From contig CAZZLC010000012.1 of the NCBI GenBank assembly GCA_964655065.1, positions 86,703 to 150,702 on the forward strand: DNA of 64,000 bases, given 5' to 3'. A program made the translations under genes and the position numbers. The notes under the pieces are model-generated. The model did no database searches. It was not told the origin of the DNA and worked only from the letters and a program-made list of their open reading frames with translations. This DNA is from DRPG01 sp964655065. Lineage in GTDB: Bacteria > Myxococcota_A > UBA796 > GCA-2862545. This document shows, piece by piece, positions 1-7,912 of the stretch. Numbering within the stretch: position 1 is the stretch's first letter; the number at the start of each line of letters is the position of its first letter.

Positions 1-128
1 TCGTCGGCGTAGGTCTCGAGGAGCTCGATCACGTAGGCGACGACAGCCTCCGCGTCAGGCGAGGACGCCACGTTCTCGAGGTACTCGTCGAGATCGTCGA
101 CGAGAGCTTCGCGCATGGAAAATGGCAT
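1..128 (-). CDS. Hypothetical acidic protein, N-terminal part only
   Basis: The frame runs off the left edge of the window, so only about 42 N-terminal residues are visible. The translation begins MPFSMREALVDDLDEYLENV and stays open to base 1. The visible part is acidic and looks helical. ATG at 128-126 is the chosen start; an in-frame ATG at 116 and GTG at 134 are alternatives. A GGAGG lies somewhat far upstream of the ATG. It is divergent from the adenosine deaminase gene. No family can be assigned. Confidence 0.45.
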   Translation of the reverse strand, partial: MPFSMREALVDDLDEYLENVASSPDAEAVVAYVIELLETYAD

Positions 129-268
129 CTGCACGGAAGAGCCTCCGGCTTCGCGGGGCTGGTCGATGACCAGCCGGGACGTGGTGGAGTCGAGGGGCGA
201 GCGGGTGAGCACCATCCGACGATGGCCCCACGCTGTTTCTGGTGCTATCCCCCGGCGAAGGAGGCGCA

Positions 269-1513
269 ATGAACCAACGGGCGCCCGAGTACTCGGATGC
301 GCTGCTCGCGGCCTTACCCAAGACGGATCTCCATTGCCACCTCGACGGATCGCTCCGCATCGCGACACTCATCGAACTTGCGCGAGAACGCAACGTCGCC
401 CTGCCTTCTTCCACTGAAGACGGCTTGCGGTCGCTGGTGTTCAAGGAGCAGTACCGGGATCTCCCCGATTATCTCCACGGGTTTGCGTACACCTGCGCGG
501 TCCTGACCGACGAGGAAGCGTTGGAACGGGTCGCCTACGAGCTAGGGGAGGACTGCCTCGCCGAAGGTGTACGGTACCTCGAGGTCCGGTTCGCCCCGCA
601 GCTCCACGTGCGGGGTGATCTCGACGTGGCTCGAGCGCTCACCGCAGTCGATCGCGGGCTCGATCGGGTCCGTCGGGAGCACGAGGCAAGTGCCGCGGTG
701 GCCGAGCGCGGCGAGCCGCCGTTCCGGTACGGTCTGATCAGCTGCGCCATGCGCATGTTCACGGGCGGATTCGGCCCGTACTTCCGCGATCTGCTGAACG
801 TGCTGCCTCACTGGCCCACGAAGGAGGTCTACGGCGTGGCTTCGCTCTCGCTGGCGCGGGCGGCCGTCGAGGCTCGTGATCGACTCGGCATCCCCGTCGT
901 GGGGTTCGATCTCGCGGGGGCCGAGGCGGGTCATCCGGCCCACGACCACGTCGAGGCATACGCCTACTGTCACCAGCACTTCCTCAAGAAGACGGTCCAC
1001 GCGGGGGAGGCCTACGGCCCGCAGAGCATCTTCGAGGCGATCACGCGCCTGAACGCAGATCGGATCGGGCACGGCACCCACCTCTACGAGCACGAGCTGG
1101 TCGACGTCGAGGAGCCCCAGCGCTACGTTCGCCAGCTCTCCGAGTACCTGGCCGACCGGCGGATCCTGGTCGAGGTCTGCATCACCTCGAACCTGCAGAC
1201 CATGCCGGAGCTGCGGCGCGTGCAGGACCACCCGCTGGGACGCATGGTGGCCGATCGACTGTCAGTGACGCTGTGCACCGACAATCGGCTCGTCTCGCGG
1301 ACCACGGTCACCGAGGAGCTCCGGAAGGTGGTGGACGCCTTTCCGGTCCAGCCCGGGGAGCTCCGGAACATGATCCTGCACGGGTTCAAGCGCAGCTTCT
1401 TTCACGGCACCTACAAGGAGAAGCGCGCATACGTCCGACGGATCATCGACTACTACGATCGCGTCAGCGCTCAGCACGGGCTGCCGAAGGTGGTGCGCGG
1501 GCTGGAGAACTAG
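269..1513 (+). CDS. add: Adenosine deaminase family protein
   Basis: This is a purine-salvage amidohydrolase that probably converts adenosine or deoxyadenosine to inosine in the cytosol. The zinc-binding HxH is in DLHCHLDGS near residues 20-28. VHAGE (substrate and zinc region) and RIGHGTHL follow in the expected order, and the late motif is CTDNRLVS. The usual TDDP is TDN here: the zinc-ligand Asp is kept and the next Asp is Asn, a variant I recall in other bacterial members. The 414-residue length is slightly above the usual 330-400. The ATG at 269 is chosen because AAGGAGG sits just upstream; an in-frame ATG at 242 lacks such a site. The stop shares a CTAG palindrome with the convergent gene. 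Substrate specificity (adenosine versus adenine or another purine) cannot be fixed from sequence. Confidence 0.88.
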   Translation: MNQRAPEYSDALLAALPKTDLHCHLDGSLRIATLIELARERNVALPSSTEDGLRSLVFKEQYRDLPDYLHGFAYTCAVLTDEEALERVAYELGEDCLAEGVRYLEVRFAPQLHVRGDLDVARALTAVDRGLDRVRREHEASAAVAERGEPPFRYGLISCAMRMFTGGFGPYFRDLLNVLPHWPTKEVYGVASLSLARAAVEARDRLGIPVVGFDLAGAEAGHPAHDHVEAYAYCHQHFLKKTVHAGEAYGPQSIFEAITRLNADRIGHGTHLYEHELVDVEEPQRYVRQLSEYLADRRILVEVCITSNLQTMPELRRVQDHPLGRMVADRLSVTLCTDNRLVSRTTVTEELRKVVDAFPVQPGELRNMILHGFKRSFFHGTYKEKRAYVRRIIDYYDRVSAQHGLPKVVRGLEN

Positions 1514-2217
1514 ACCAGCTCGGCGTCGTCGACCGGCTCGGGGCCGAGGGCGCCGATTCCGAGAAGCAGGGGCAGGAGCTTCTTGTAGTTCGGACCCAGC
1601 GACGCGTTCAGTGACGCGACCGACAGGGCGATGCCGAGGGGACCCGCCACCGTGCTCACTGCGCCGGCGCCCCACCGAATCGAGCCCATCCAGGGGCCGA
1701 TGACCGGCAACAGCGGCAGCAGTCGACCGATGGGGCCCTTGAAGAGGTCGAGCACCCGGTTGGCCGTCCAGCGCGCTCCGAAGGAGCCCGCTGCGCCGCC
1801 CCCGAGTCCGAGCGCGGGCATCCAGTTGGCGCCGAGCCGCTGCCGCGTGTGTTCCGAGAGGTCGCTCACCGCAATGCCGTGCGTCTCGGCGAGCGGCGCG
1901 AGCTCCCGGGTCATGGTGTAGAGCTGCTGGTACACATTGTCGCGAGGATGGAGATGTCCGGCGAGGCCGAACCGCTCGGCCACGTGGACCACGATGTCCT
2001 CGAGCGACTGCCGGTCGGCGACGTAGGACAGGGGCGTGCAGTAGTTCCACCAGATCGCATCGGTCACGCGCTTGGCCAGGTCCGACGACGTGCGGGCGTC
2101 CCGGGGGTCGACCTCGCTCGCCATGAGAACGAGCATGAGGGCGTCGGCATCGTGAACGGCAAGGGTGGCTTCGAGTCGCTCTCGGGTCGTCCCCAACAAA
2201 ACCTCCTCCGCATTCAC
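1510..2217 (-). CDS. Hypothetical protein with Gly-rich hydrophobic C-terminal half
   Basis: A 235-residue protein that I do not recognise with confidence. The N-terminal half is mixed alpha-helical and polar. The C-terminal half alternates Gly/Ala-rich and hydrophobic stretches (LGLGGGAAGSFGARW, then LLPLLPVIGPWMGS and VAGPLGIALSVA), suggesting membrane association or pore-like helices. The general architecture recalls the YaaW/UPF0174 group, but I cannot demonstrate that. It starts at GTG 2217 with a weak G-rich upstream element; no better in-frame start was seen. Its TAG overlaps the TAG of the convergent adenosine deaminase gene by four bases. Confidence 0.6.
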   Translation of the reverse strand: MNAEEVLLGTTRERLEATLAVHDADALMLVLMASEVDPRDARTSSDLAKRVTDAIWWNYCTPLSYVADRQSLEDIVVHVAERFGLAGHLHPRDNVYQQLYTMTRELAPLAETHGIAVSDLSEHTRQRLGANWMPALGLGGGAAGSFGARWTANRVLDLFKGPIGRLLPLLPVIGPWMGSIRWGAGAVSTVAGPLGIALSVASLNASLGPNYKKLLPLLLGIGALGPEPVDDAELV

Positions 2218-2357
2218 CGTACCCCCGGATCGGGAAGCGGGCAGACCGCAGACCCCGCCCGACGGATGACCAGATTCTGTCCGGAAATCCCGGGGAGGAA
2301 GTGGTCCGCGGGCAGGAGACGAGCGTTATGAGAATTTGTAAGCATTGGAGAACGTGA

Positions 2358-2819
2358 ATGGTCAACAAGGTCATCCTGGTGGGGAACCTGGGCCGCGACC
2401 CGGAGCCGCGCACCTCGCAGAGTGGCACCACCATCGCGAACCTGAGCATCGCAACCACGACGCGTCGCAAGCAGGGCGAGGAGTGGGTCGACCAGACCGA
2501 GTGGCATCGGGTCGTGTGCTTCGGGCGCACCGCCGACAACGTCGTCCGCTTCCTGTCGAAGGGCCGCCAGGTCTACATCGAGGGCCGGCTGCAGACGCGC
2601 AAGTGGACCGATCAGTCGGGTGCCGACCGGTACACCACCGAGGTCGTGGCGGACACCATCCAGTTCCTCGGCCGCAAGGGAGACGGTGCGGGTGGCGGTG
2701 ACTACGGCTCGTCCGACGGAGGCTACTCGGGGGGCGGCAGCTACTCGGGCGGCGGCGGCAGCGGTGGCGGATTCTCGGGCGGCGGTGACTCCCCCCCCGA
2801 CGACGACATCCCGTTCTAA
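2358..2819 (+). CDS. ssb: Single-stranded DNA-binding protein
   Basis: SSB coats single-stranded DNA during replication, recombination and repair and recruits partners through its C-terminal tip. The start MVNKVILVGNLGRDPE and the segments WHRVVCFG and YIEGRLQTRKW are the standard OB-fold signature (residues 1-110). A Gly/Ser-rich linker of about 35 residues follows, and the protein ends in the acidic tip DDDIPF. At 153 residues the length is normal for bacteria. GGAG precedes the ATG. The upstream 140 bases contain an AT-rich patch near 2325-2342 that may hold a promoter, but I could not assign boxes. The downstream lipoprotein gene starts four bases after the stop, so the two are probably cotranscribed. 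Confidence 0.96.
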   Translation: MVNKVILVGNLGRDPEPRTSQSGTTIANLSIATTTRRKQGEEWVDQTEWHRVVCFGRTADNVVRFLSKGRQVYIEGRLQTRKWTDQSGADRYTTEVVADTIQFLGRKGDGAGGGDYGSSDGGYSGGGSYSGGGGSGGGFSGGGDSPPDDDIPF

Positions 2820-2823
2820 GCGA

Positions 2824-4206
2824 ATGACCAGGGGCATGGCGGTTCTGATCGTGGGTTGGCTCGCGCTGCTGCTCGGCTGCAGCGGAGCTCCCGCGAGCTT
2901 CTGGCGCTCCACCTCGGCCGACGTGCGCAGGGGAGTGGTGGCGGTTCCCGAACCGGAGCTGCCGCCAAAGGACCCGTTCGCGCCTCCCGTTCCCACGGAT
3001 GCGCTGCGCGGCGACCCGCTGGCCCCCGATGGGGCGAGGCGTGCGCCGGCCGGGCCCACCCTCCTCCAGCGGGCGGCGACCCGCGTCCGCAACGCGTTCG
3101 TTCTCAAGCTGTCGCCCAGGGCCGCCACGGGGTCGCGGGCTCGCTGGGCGCGCATGGTCGATCGCATCGGGGAGCTCGGCACGGCCATTCCGTTCCGACC
3201 GCTCGACACCCAGACGGCCGAGCGCCTCGACCTCGGGCGGTGGCGCACGTTTCGCTCCCACCGGCCCTACGAGGACGTGGTGTCTCGACTCGAGCAGAAC
3301 TCCGACATCGCGTGGGTCGAAGCCGTGGTGAGGCTCGCGGGAACCCGCGAGGCAGCCGAGCTCGATCTCGAGGGAGTCACGACGATTCGGGCGCTCGCGT
3401 CCCCCGACGACCCGACCGAGCGCACCATCACCAGCCTCGTGCTCGCCGAACGCCTGGTCGCCGCAGTCGACGCTGGAGCGACCACGGTGTGGGTTCCGTG
3501 GGTAGGCCTCGAGCACACCGAGGTGGTGGCCGAGGCCTGCGCTTACGCGCGCGAGCGCGGTGTCACGGTGATCGCACCGGTTGGCGACCAAGGCTACGTC
3601 GACTTCGTTGCTCACCCTGCGGCGCTCGACACCACCATCGCGGTGGGAGCGGAGCCTCCGGGGAGCAGGGTCGAGTCGGTCGAGGCACGTTTTCTGGGGA
3701 ACCGGGGGGCGGGGCTGGACCTCGTGGCGCCCGGCGCCGATTCCCTGGCGGCCTCGGCCGAGGTGGCTGCCTTCGTGGCTCGACTGCCGTGGCTCGAAGC
3801 CGATCGGGTCGGACCGCCGGATCTGCTGGCTCATCCCCGCCGAGTGTGGCAGCGCCTGACGAGCTCGGCGTTCGATCTCGGTCCCATCGGGTGGGATCCG
3901 GCCACCGGCCACGGGCGGTTGGATCCGGAGGCGGCGGAGGCGTGGTCCTCTCCGGCTGGGGAGGCGCCGTTGATCGTCGCCCATCGGGTAGAGCGTCGGT
4001 CGGGCCATCGGGCCGTGTTGTCGTGGGTCACCATCCACCCGGCCACGACCGAGGTCAAGTGGCCCGGAGGCAGCGCGAAGCGGGACTCGGCGAGTCGGAC
4101 CCACCGGGTCGTGGTCCGCGGCAAGCCAGGGGAGGTCCGTCGCTACGCGATCGTTTCCGAGTCCGGGCCGCATCGGGACCGGCGGCGGGTCTCGGTTCAG
4201 TTCTGA
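2824..4206 (+). CDS. Lipoprotein with degenerate subtilase (S8-like) domain
   Basis: A 460-residue protein that begins with a lipoprotein signal (LIVGWLALLLGC, Cys about residue 19), so it is likely anchored in the outer membrane or periplasm. Residues about 200-390 resemble the second half of a subtilisin fold: a VIAPVGDQGY segment (compare APAGNQG), AALDTTIAVGA, LVAPGADSLAASAEVAAFVARL aligned with the APG...GTSMAAPHVAG helix, then TGHGRLDPEAA (compare TGYGRVDA). Ser may be kept at the nucleophile position, but no DTG Asp motif or HGTHV His motif is visible, so catalysis is doubtful. A beta-rich C-terminal domain of about 80 residues follows. The ATG at 2824 lies four bases after the ssb stop. 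An unusual ssb partner; its function is unknown. Confidence 0.6.
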   Translation: MTRGMAVLIVGWLALLLGCSGAPASFWRSTSADVRRGVVAVPEPELPPKDPFAPPVPTDALRGDPLAPDGARRAPAGPTLLQRAATRVRNAFVLKLSPRAATGSRARWARMVDRIGELGTAIPFRPLDTQTAERLDLGRWRTFRSHRPYEDVVSRLEQNSDIAWVEAVVRLAGTREAAELDLEGVTTIRALASPDDPTERTITSLVLAERLVAAVDAGATTVWVPWVGLEHTEVVAEACAYARERGVTVIAPVGDQGYVDFVAHPAALDTTIAVGAEPPGSRVESVEARFLGNRGAGLDLVAPGADSLAASAEVAAFVARLPWLEADRVGPPDLLAHPRRVWQRLTSSAFDLGPIGWDPATGHGRLDPEAAEAWSSPAGEAPLIVAHRVERRSGHRAVLSWVTIHPATTEVKWPGGSAKRDSASRTHRVVVRGKPGEVRRYAIVSESGPHRDRRRVSVQF

Positions 4207-4922
4207 GCTGCGGCCAACAGCGCTGCGTACAGCGAGGTCTGCCCGATCAGCTCCGGGTGCCACTGCACGCCGACCGCGAAGCGGTGCTCCGGGTGGGCGA
4301 TGGCTTCGATCACTCCGTCGGGGGCACGCCCGACCACCTCGTACGCTCCGGGGTGATCGACCGCCTGATGGTGCGTGGAGTTGACGGCGATCACTCGCGA
4401 TCCGGCGAACCACGCCGCTGCGCTCGGCACGAGCTCGACGCTGTGGCTCGGCTCGACGGGATCCCCGGGTTGCTCGTGGGCGATCGAGGCCGGAGGCGAA
4501 GAGGGGAGGTCCTGCACGAGGGTCCCACCCGCCGCGACGGCGAGCACCTGCATTCCGCCGCACACTCCGAGCACCGGCACGTCCCGCGCCAGTGCCGCGC
4601 GAGCCAGCGTGAGCTCGAGCTCGGTGCGCGTCGGCTCGACCCGGTCGAGACGCCCCTGAACCGCCTGTCCGTAGTGGGAGGGATGGACGTCCATGTCTCC
4701 TCCGGTGAGCACCATCGCATCGATGCGATCGAGCACCGCGTCGACTGCCGTGGGCCCAGGCGGCAGCACGAGCGGGAGCCCGCCCGCCGCGCGCACCGCC
4801 TCGAGGTAGGCCTCGAGGACGAAGGCTTCGTCGCGCCGAGGACGCACGTGCGGGGACTCGGCGAATCCCTCCCCGTTGCGTCGGTCGGCGGTCACGAGGA
4901 CAACCCGGTTCATGACCGTCAC
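4197..4922 (-). CDS. Class I glutamine amidotransferase-like hydrolase (peptidase C26, PuuD-like)
   Basis: A member of the gamma-glutamyl-GABA hydrolase family, which cleaves gamma-glutamyl amides in the cytosol. The nucleophile elbow GVCGGMQVLAV carries the catalytic Cys, and VQWHPE near the C-terminus supplies the His-x-Glu pair. The N-terminal AMVLTGGDMDVHPSHYG is the family's substrate-side loop (compare GGxDVxPxxYG). The 241-residue length is typical. GTG at 4922 has GGAGG four bases upstream; ATG at 4913 (MNRVVLVTADRR) is also possible, and the domain begins just after it. It overlaps the end of the convergent subtilase-like gene by ten bases and is divergent from the lipid-kinase gene. 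Whether it acts in polyamine breakdown or on another gamma-glutamyl compound is unknown. Confidence 0.85.
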   Translation of the reverse strand: MTVMNRVVLVTADRRNGEGFAESPHVRPRRDEAFVLEAYLEAVRAAGGLPLVLPPGPTAVDAVLDRIDAMVLTGGDMDVHPSHYGQAVQGRLDRVEPTRTELELTLARAALARDVPVLGVCGGMQVLAVAAGGTLVQDLPSSPPASIAHEQPGDPVEPSHSVELVPSAAAWFAGSRVIAVNSTHHQAVDHPGAYEVVGRAPDGVIEAIAHPEHRFAVGVQWHPELIGQTSLYAALLAAAQN

Positions 4923-4971
4923 GTTACCTCCAAGCGCACCCGCGGCCACGCCGGGGTGGGCAGAGGTCGCG

Positions 4972-5943
4972 ATGTCGGGAATCGGGGTCGTCACGAACCC
5001 CAGATCGAGAAAGAATCGTCGAAACCCGGTGATGGCCGAGACCCTCGCCTACGTACTCGGGGAGCGCGACCATTTTCACGCGCCGACCAGCCTCGAGGCG
5101 CTGGCCGAGACCGCACGCCGCTTCCGCGCCCACGAGATCGATGTGCTCTGCATCAACGGCGGGGATGGGACCATCCACAAGGTGATGACGGCGATGGTCC
5201 GGGCGTACGGGGCCAACCCGCTGCCTGACGTCGCCATCCTTCGCGGCGGCACGATGAACATCGTTGCGGAGTCGGTCGGGAACCGCATTCGTCCCGAGGA
5301 GATGCTCGAGCAGGTCGTGTCGAGCTACCACGGCTCCATCCCGCTGCCGGAGACCGAGCTGCGGCTCCTCGAAGTCGACCTCGACGATGGGGAGCCGCCG
5401 CTCTACGGCTTCATCTCGGGCAACGGCATCATTCCGCGGTTCCTGGAGCGCTACTACGACCGTCCGGATCCGAGCCCTGTCGACGCGGCGTGGTTGCTGC
5501 TCCGAGCCGCGGTCTCGGCGGTGTTCGGCGGAGGTCTCGCCCGCAAGCTCACCGAGCCCTGGCGGGGCGAGGTCCGGATCGATGGGTCGGTCTGGCCCCA
5601 CGAGGAGTGGATTGCCGTCGCATTCGGCTCCGTGGAGCAGATTGGGCTCGGCTTCCCCGTGTTCCACCGCGTCTCCGCTCACCCGGATCGGTTTCAGGTC
5701 GTGGGCGTGGGCTCGTCGGTCGCCACGCTCGCGCTCGGCCTTCCCCGGCTGTACCGAGGCCGCGGAATCGGGGGCCGAGACAACTTCACCGACGTGGCCT
5801 ACGAGGTGGTTCTCCAAGGTCCGCCCGACCAGCCGATGACCATCGACGGTGACCTGTATCGAACGCCCACCGGCCGAATCCGGTACACGGTCGGTCCGCG
5901 GGTCACGATGCGGCTGCCCAGACCACGGCTGCAGCGGTCCTGA
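4972..5943 (+). CDS. Diacylglycerol/sphingosine kinase-like lipid kinase
   Basis: A DAGK catalytic-domain protein (YegS/DgkB/LCB5 superfamily) that probably phosphorylates diacylglycerol or a related lipid at the inner face of the membrane. The N-terminus GVVTNPRSRKNRRNP matches the VNPxSG-type strand. INGGDGTIHKVM near residues 62-72 is the nucleotide-binding GGDGT motif, and AILRGGTMNIVAESV replaces the more usual LPLGTAND loop. TIDGDLYRTP near the C-terminus is the DG(E/D) segment of the second domain. The length of 323 residues fits the family. ATG 4972 was chosen for the AGAGG site and the motif start; upstream in-frame codons lie over the divergent gene's start. Likely a single gene. 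Confidence 0.82.
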   Translation: MSGIGVVTNPRSRKNRRNPVMAETLAYVLGERDHFHAPTSLEALAETARRFRAHEIDVLCINGGDGTIHKVMTAMVRAYGANPLPDVAILRGGTMNIVAESVGNRIRPEEMLEQVVSSYHGSIPLPETELRLLEVDLDDGEPPLYGFISGNGIIPRFLERYYDRPDPSPVDAAWLLLRAAVSAVFGGGLARKLTEPWRGEVRIDGSVWPHEEWIAVAFGSVEQIGLGFPVFHRVSAHPDRFQVVGVGSSVATLALGLPRLYRGRGIGGRDNFTDVAYEVVLQGPPDQPMTIDGDLYRTPTGRIRYTVGPRVTMRLPRPRLQRS

Positions 5944-5949
5944 TCGTCG

Positions 5950-6804
5950 TCAGGTGAGCACTCGCGACTGCGACTCGGTGTTCTCCTCGGGGTCGTCCCC
6001 CGAGCCCGTCAGATCCTGCGCGGTGAGGTCCTTCCCCGCCAGGCCGGGAAGTACGCGCTCGAGAGCATCCAGCACGCTCTTGAGCTGGTCTGCGGGGACG
6101 AACTCGACGATCTGCTCGACCGTCACGACCTCGAGCTCGTCACGGCAGGTGAAGGGCTTGCCCTCGAGCTCGCGGCGGAGCCGGCAGGCGTCCACCTGCA
6201 CTCGGAGATCGAGGGGGATCGACTCCTGCCAGGTTCGCACGTCGATCGCCGAGCGAATGTAGAGCGGCGAGAGCAGCGGCGCGTCGGGATGGTGGAGACG
6301 GGGACGCGGTGCCAGTAGCTGCTGGAACAGCCACTTCAGCACCGCGCGGTCCTCGGGCTCCCAGGTGTCCCACGGGAACCGGTGCCGAAAGACCTGCCAG
6401 ATCAGCCCCGTCGGGGCGTACCTCACGAAGTCCGCGCCCGAGAACGCACGCTCCCAGTCCCGGATGCTGACGTCCTCGCTCGCGATGACCCTCTCGATGA
6501 GGTCTGCCTGGAAGTCGGGATCGCTCTCCCGCGCGGTACGCATGCCGAGACCGGTCAGCTCGTGGGTGACTCGGGCCCGGACGTCGGCGCGTCCCTCGAG
6601 CCAGCGCAGGCGCTCGCGGGTGGGCCAGCGGCTGCGGAGGAACTGCGGCGTCCACCAGGGACGAGGGTGGAGCCGAAGGTACTCGAAGAGGTCTGCCACG
6701 AGCTGCACGTCCCGGCGACGCGGGGACTCGTCGGTCGCCGGGGACTCGAGGGCGGGTTCGTCGTGGAGGGGTCGGGTGTTCTCGCCGGGATGGGATCGTG
6801 CCAC
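5950..6804 (-). CDS. Hypothetical protein
   Basis: A 284-residue cytosolic-looking protein with no signal peptide or membrane segment. It is rich in Arg, Trp and acidic residues (for example HPRPWWTPQFLRSRWPTRERLRWLEG), with a predicted helical centre and a disordered acidic tail (DLTGSGDDPEENTESQ). I recognise no catalytic motif. It starts at GTG 6804 with AGGA about eight bases upstream; the coding character (third-position GC, no internal gaps) supports a real gene. It is tail-to-tail with the lipid kinase (six bases apart) and head-to-head with the crotonase-like gene. Confidence 0.6.
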   Translation of the reverse strand: MARSHPGENTRPLHDEPALESPATDESPRRRDVQLVADLFEYLRLHPRPWWTPQFLRSRWPTRERLRWLEGRADVRARVTHELTGLGMRTARESDPDFQADLIERVIASEDVSIRDWERAFSGADFVRYAPTGLIWQVFRHRFPWDTWEPEDRAVLKWLFQQLLAPRPRLHHPDAPLLSPLYIRSAIDVRTWQESIPLDLRVQVDACRLRRELEGKPFTCRDELEVVTVEQIVEFVPADQLKSVLDALERVLPGLAGKDLTAQDLTGSGDDPEENTESQSRVLT

Positions 6805-6941
6805 GGGTCAATCCTGATGAGCGCGGTCTCTGCGCCGCTCCTCCAATCGGACCTCCACGAGCGATCTCCAGTCGAGGGATGTCTCGCCTCTCGGGTGGAC
6901 CCTTTGATTCCACAGCCGCCTCTGCCATACTCGGGCGCGTC

Positions 6942-7535
6942 ATGCTGCTGCCCTTCACCGGAACTGCACTGTCCTGGTCCCACCGGGGCCACGTCCTCCA
7001 CGTCCACGTTCACTCGCCGCCCGGTCCGCCGTCGAGCCCCGACGGTCCGCTGGTCGAGTGGGAGGCCCTGAGTCGCTACCTCGGGGCAGGGGCCGAGGGG
7101 GCCGGTGCGCTGCTCTTCACGGGCCCCCGGGGTATCGACGCCGGCCTGTGTTGGTCGTCGCTCTCGGGGCATGCCGAGTCCGCGTGGTCTGGCCTCCCGG
7201 GCTTCGTGTCGAAGTTCGGCGCGGCCGGGAGCCTCACCCAGCTGCTCGACCGCGTCAAGACCGTGTGGCGGGCCATCGATGCGTTCTCGGCCCCGTCGGT
7301 CGCCGTGGTGAGCGGGGCGTGCGCCCGCGGCGGCCTCGAGGTCGCGAGCGCGGTGGACCGGGTCGTGGCCGAGCGGCATCCCCGGCTCGACGTCCAGCTC
7401 CGGCGAGCGGGAGTCGCCGTGGACCGCTGGGCCGAGCCTGGTGAGGGTGAGGCGCTCGCCCTGGCCTCACTCCTGCCCCCGGGTCAGGCGTCGATGGCCG
7501 TGGGGTCGGCGCAGACGTCGAGGCAGCTCAGGTAG
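6942..7535 (+). CDS. Truncated enoyl-CoA hydratase/isomerase-like protein
   Basis: The 197-residue product has the two core segments of a crotonase: ALLFTGPRGIDAGLCW (first oxyanion-hole loop; compare FxAGxD) and AIDAFSAPSVAVVSGACARGGLEVASAVDRVVAE (compare KPvIAAVxGxAxGGGxELAxxxD). The protein stops shortly after the second, so the C-terminal helical region that normally completes the active site and the trimer is shortened and divergent. Standard acid/base Glu residues are not evident. It may be a degenerate crotonase with a structural role or an inactive paralogue. The end overlaps the convergent Cys-rich lipoprotein gene by 52 bases, consistent with loss of the original 3' end. ATG 6942 has only a weak ribosome site. 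Confidence 0.6.
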   Translation: MLLPFTGTALSWSHRGHVLHVHVHSPPGPPSSPDGPLVEWEALSRYLGAGAEGAGALLFTGPRGIDAGLCWSSLSGHAESAWSGLPGFVSKFGAAGSLTQLLDRVKTVWRAIDAFSAPSVAVVSGACARGGLEVASAVDRVVAERHPRLDVQLRRAGVAVDRWAEPGEGEALALASLLPPGQASMAVGSAQTSRQLR

Positions 7536-7783
7536 CCCTGGATGACGCTCGCCTCGGCGGTGCGCGCGCGAATCCGGCAGTAGACGTCTTCGTTCTCGAG
7601 GGCGCAGTTCGCGACGCAGGCCTCGGTCGAGTCGTCGGCGCACTCGGGAAGGTCGATGTCCACGCTGTCGCTCTCGGACAGCGCCGCGTCACACGAGAGC
7701 TCGAGCTCGGCGGCCTCCTCGCAGGGGGTCTGGCCGCATCCGATCAGAGCGGCCAGGGCCCACCCCGCCAACACGTTCCGCAT
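7484..7783 (-). CDS. Small Cys-rich lipoprotein
   Basis: A 99-residue exported protein. MRNVLAGWALAALIGC is a clear lipoprotein signal with the lipobox Cys at residue 16. The mature part is acidic and contains about nine further Cys, spaced so that disulfide pairs are likely (CEEAAELELSC, ECADDSTEACVANCALENEDVYC, CLDVC). GGAG lies upstream of ATG 7783. It resembles in size, acidity and Cys spacing the lipoprotein at 22463-22792, suggesting a lineage-specific family. Its function is unknown. Its 3' end overlaps the crotonase-like gene. Confidence 0.72.
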   Translation of the reverse strand: MRNVLAGWALAALIGCGQTPCEEAAELELSCDAALSESDSVDIDLPECADDSTEACVANCALENEDVYCRIRARTAEASVIQGYLSCLDVCADPTAIDA

Positions 7784-7912
7784 TGGGTCTCCTCTCGACG
7801 GTACCTGGTTGTGGTTCCGTGGCCGGGCACCATACTTCGGGATCCCATACCGTGGCTCGTGCTGTCGCCGTGGTAGGTACCCACGTCGACGAGCCCCGGG
7901 AACGATGAACTG

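Noticed and set aside
2371..4563. A 730-codon antisense frame across ssb and the subtilase-like gene
   Set aside because: Runs against clearly supported genes; composition is Arg/Gly/Pro-rich shadow.
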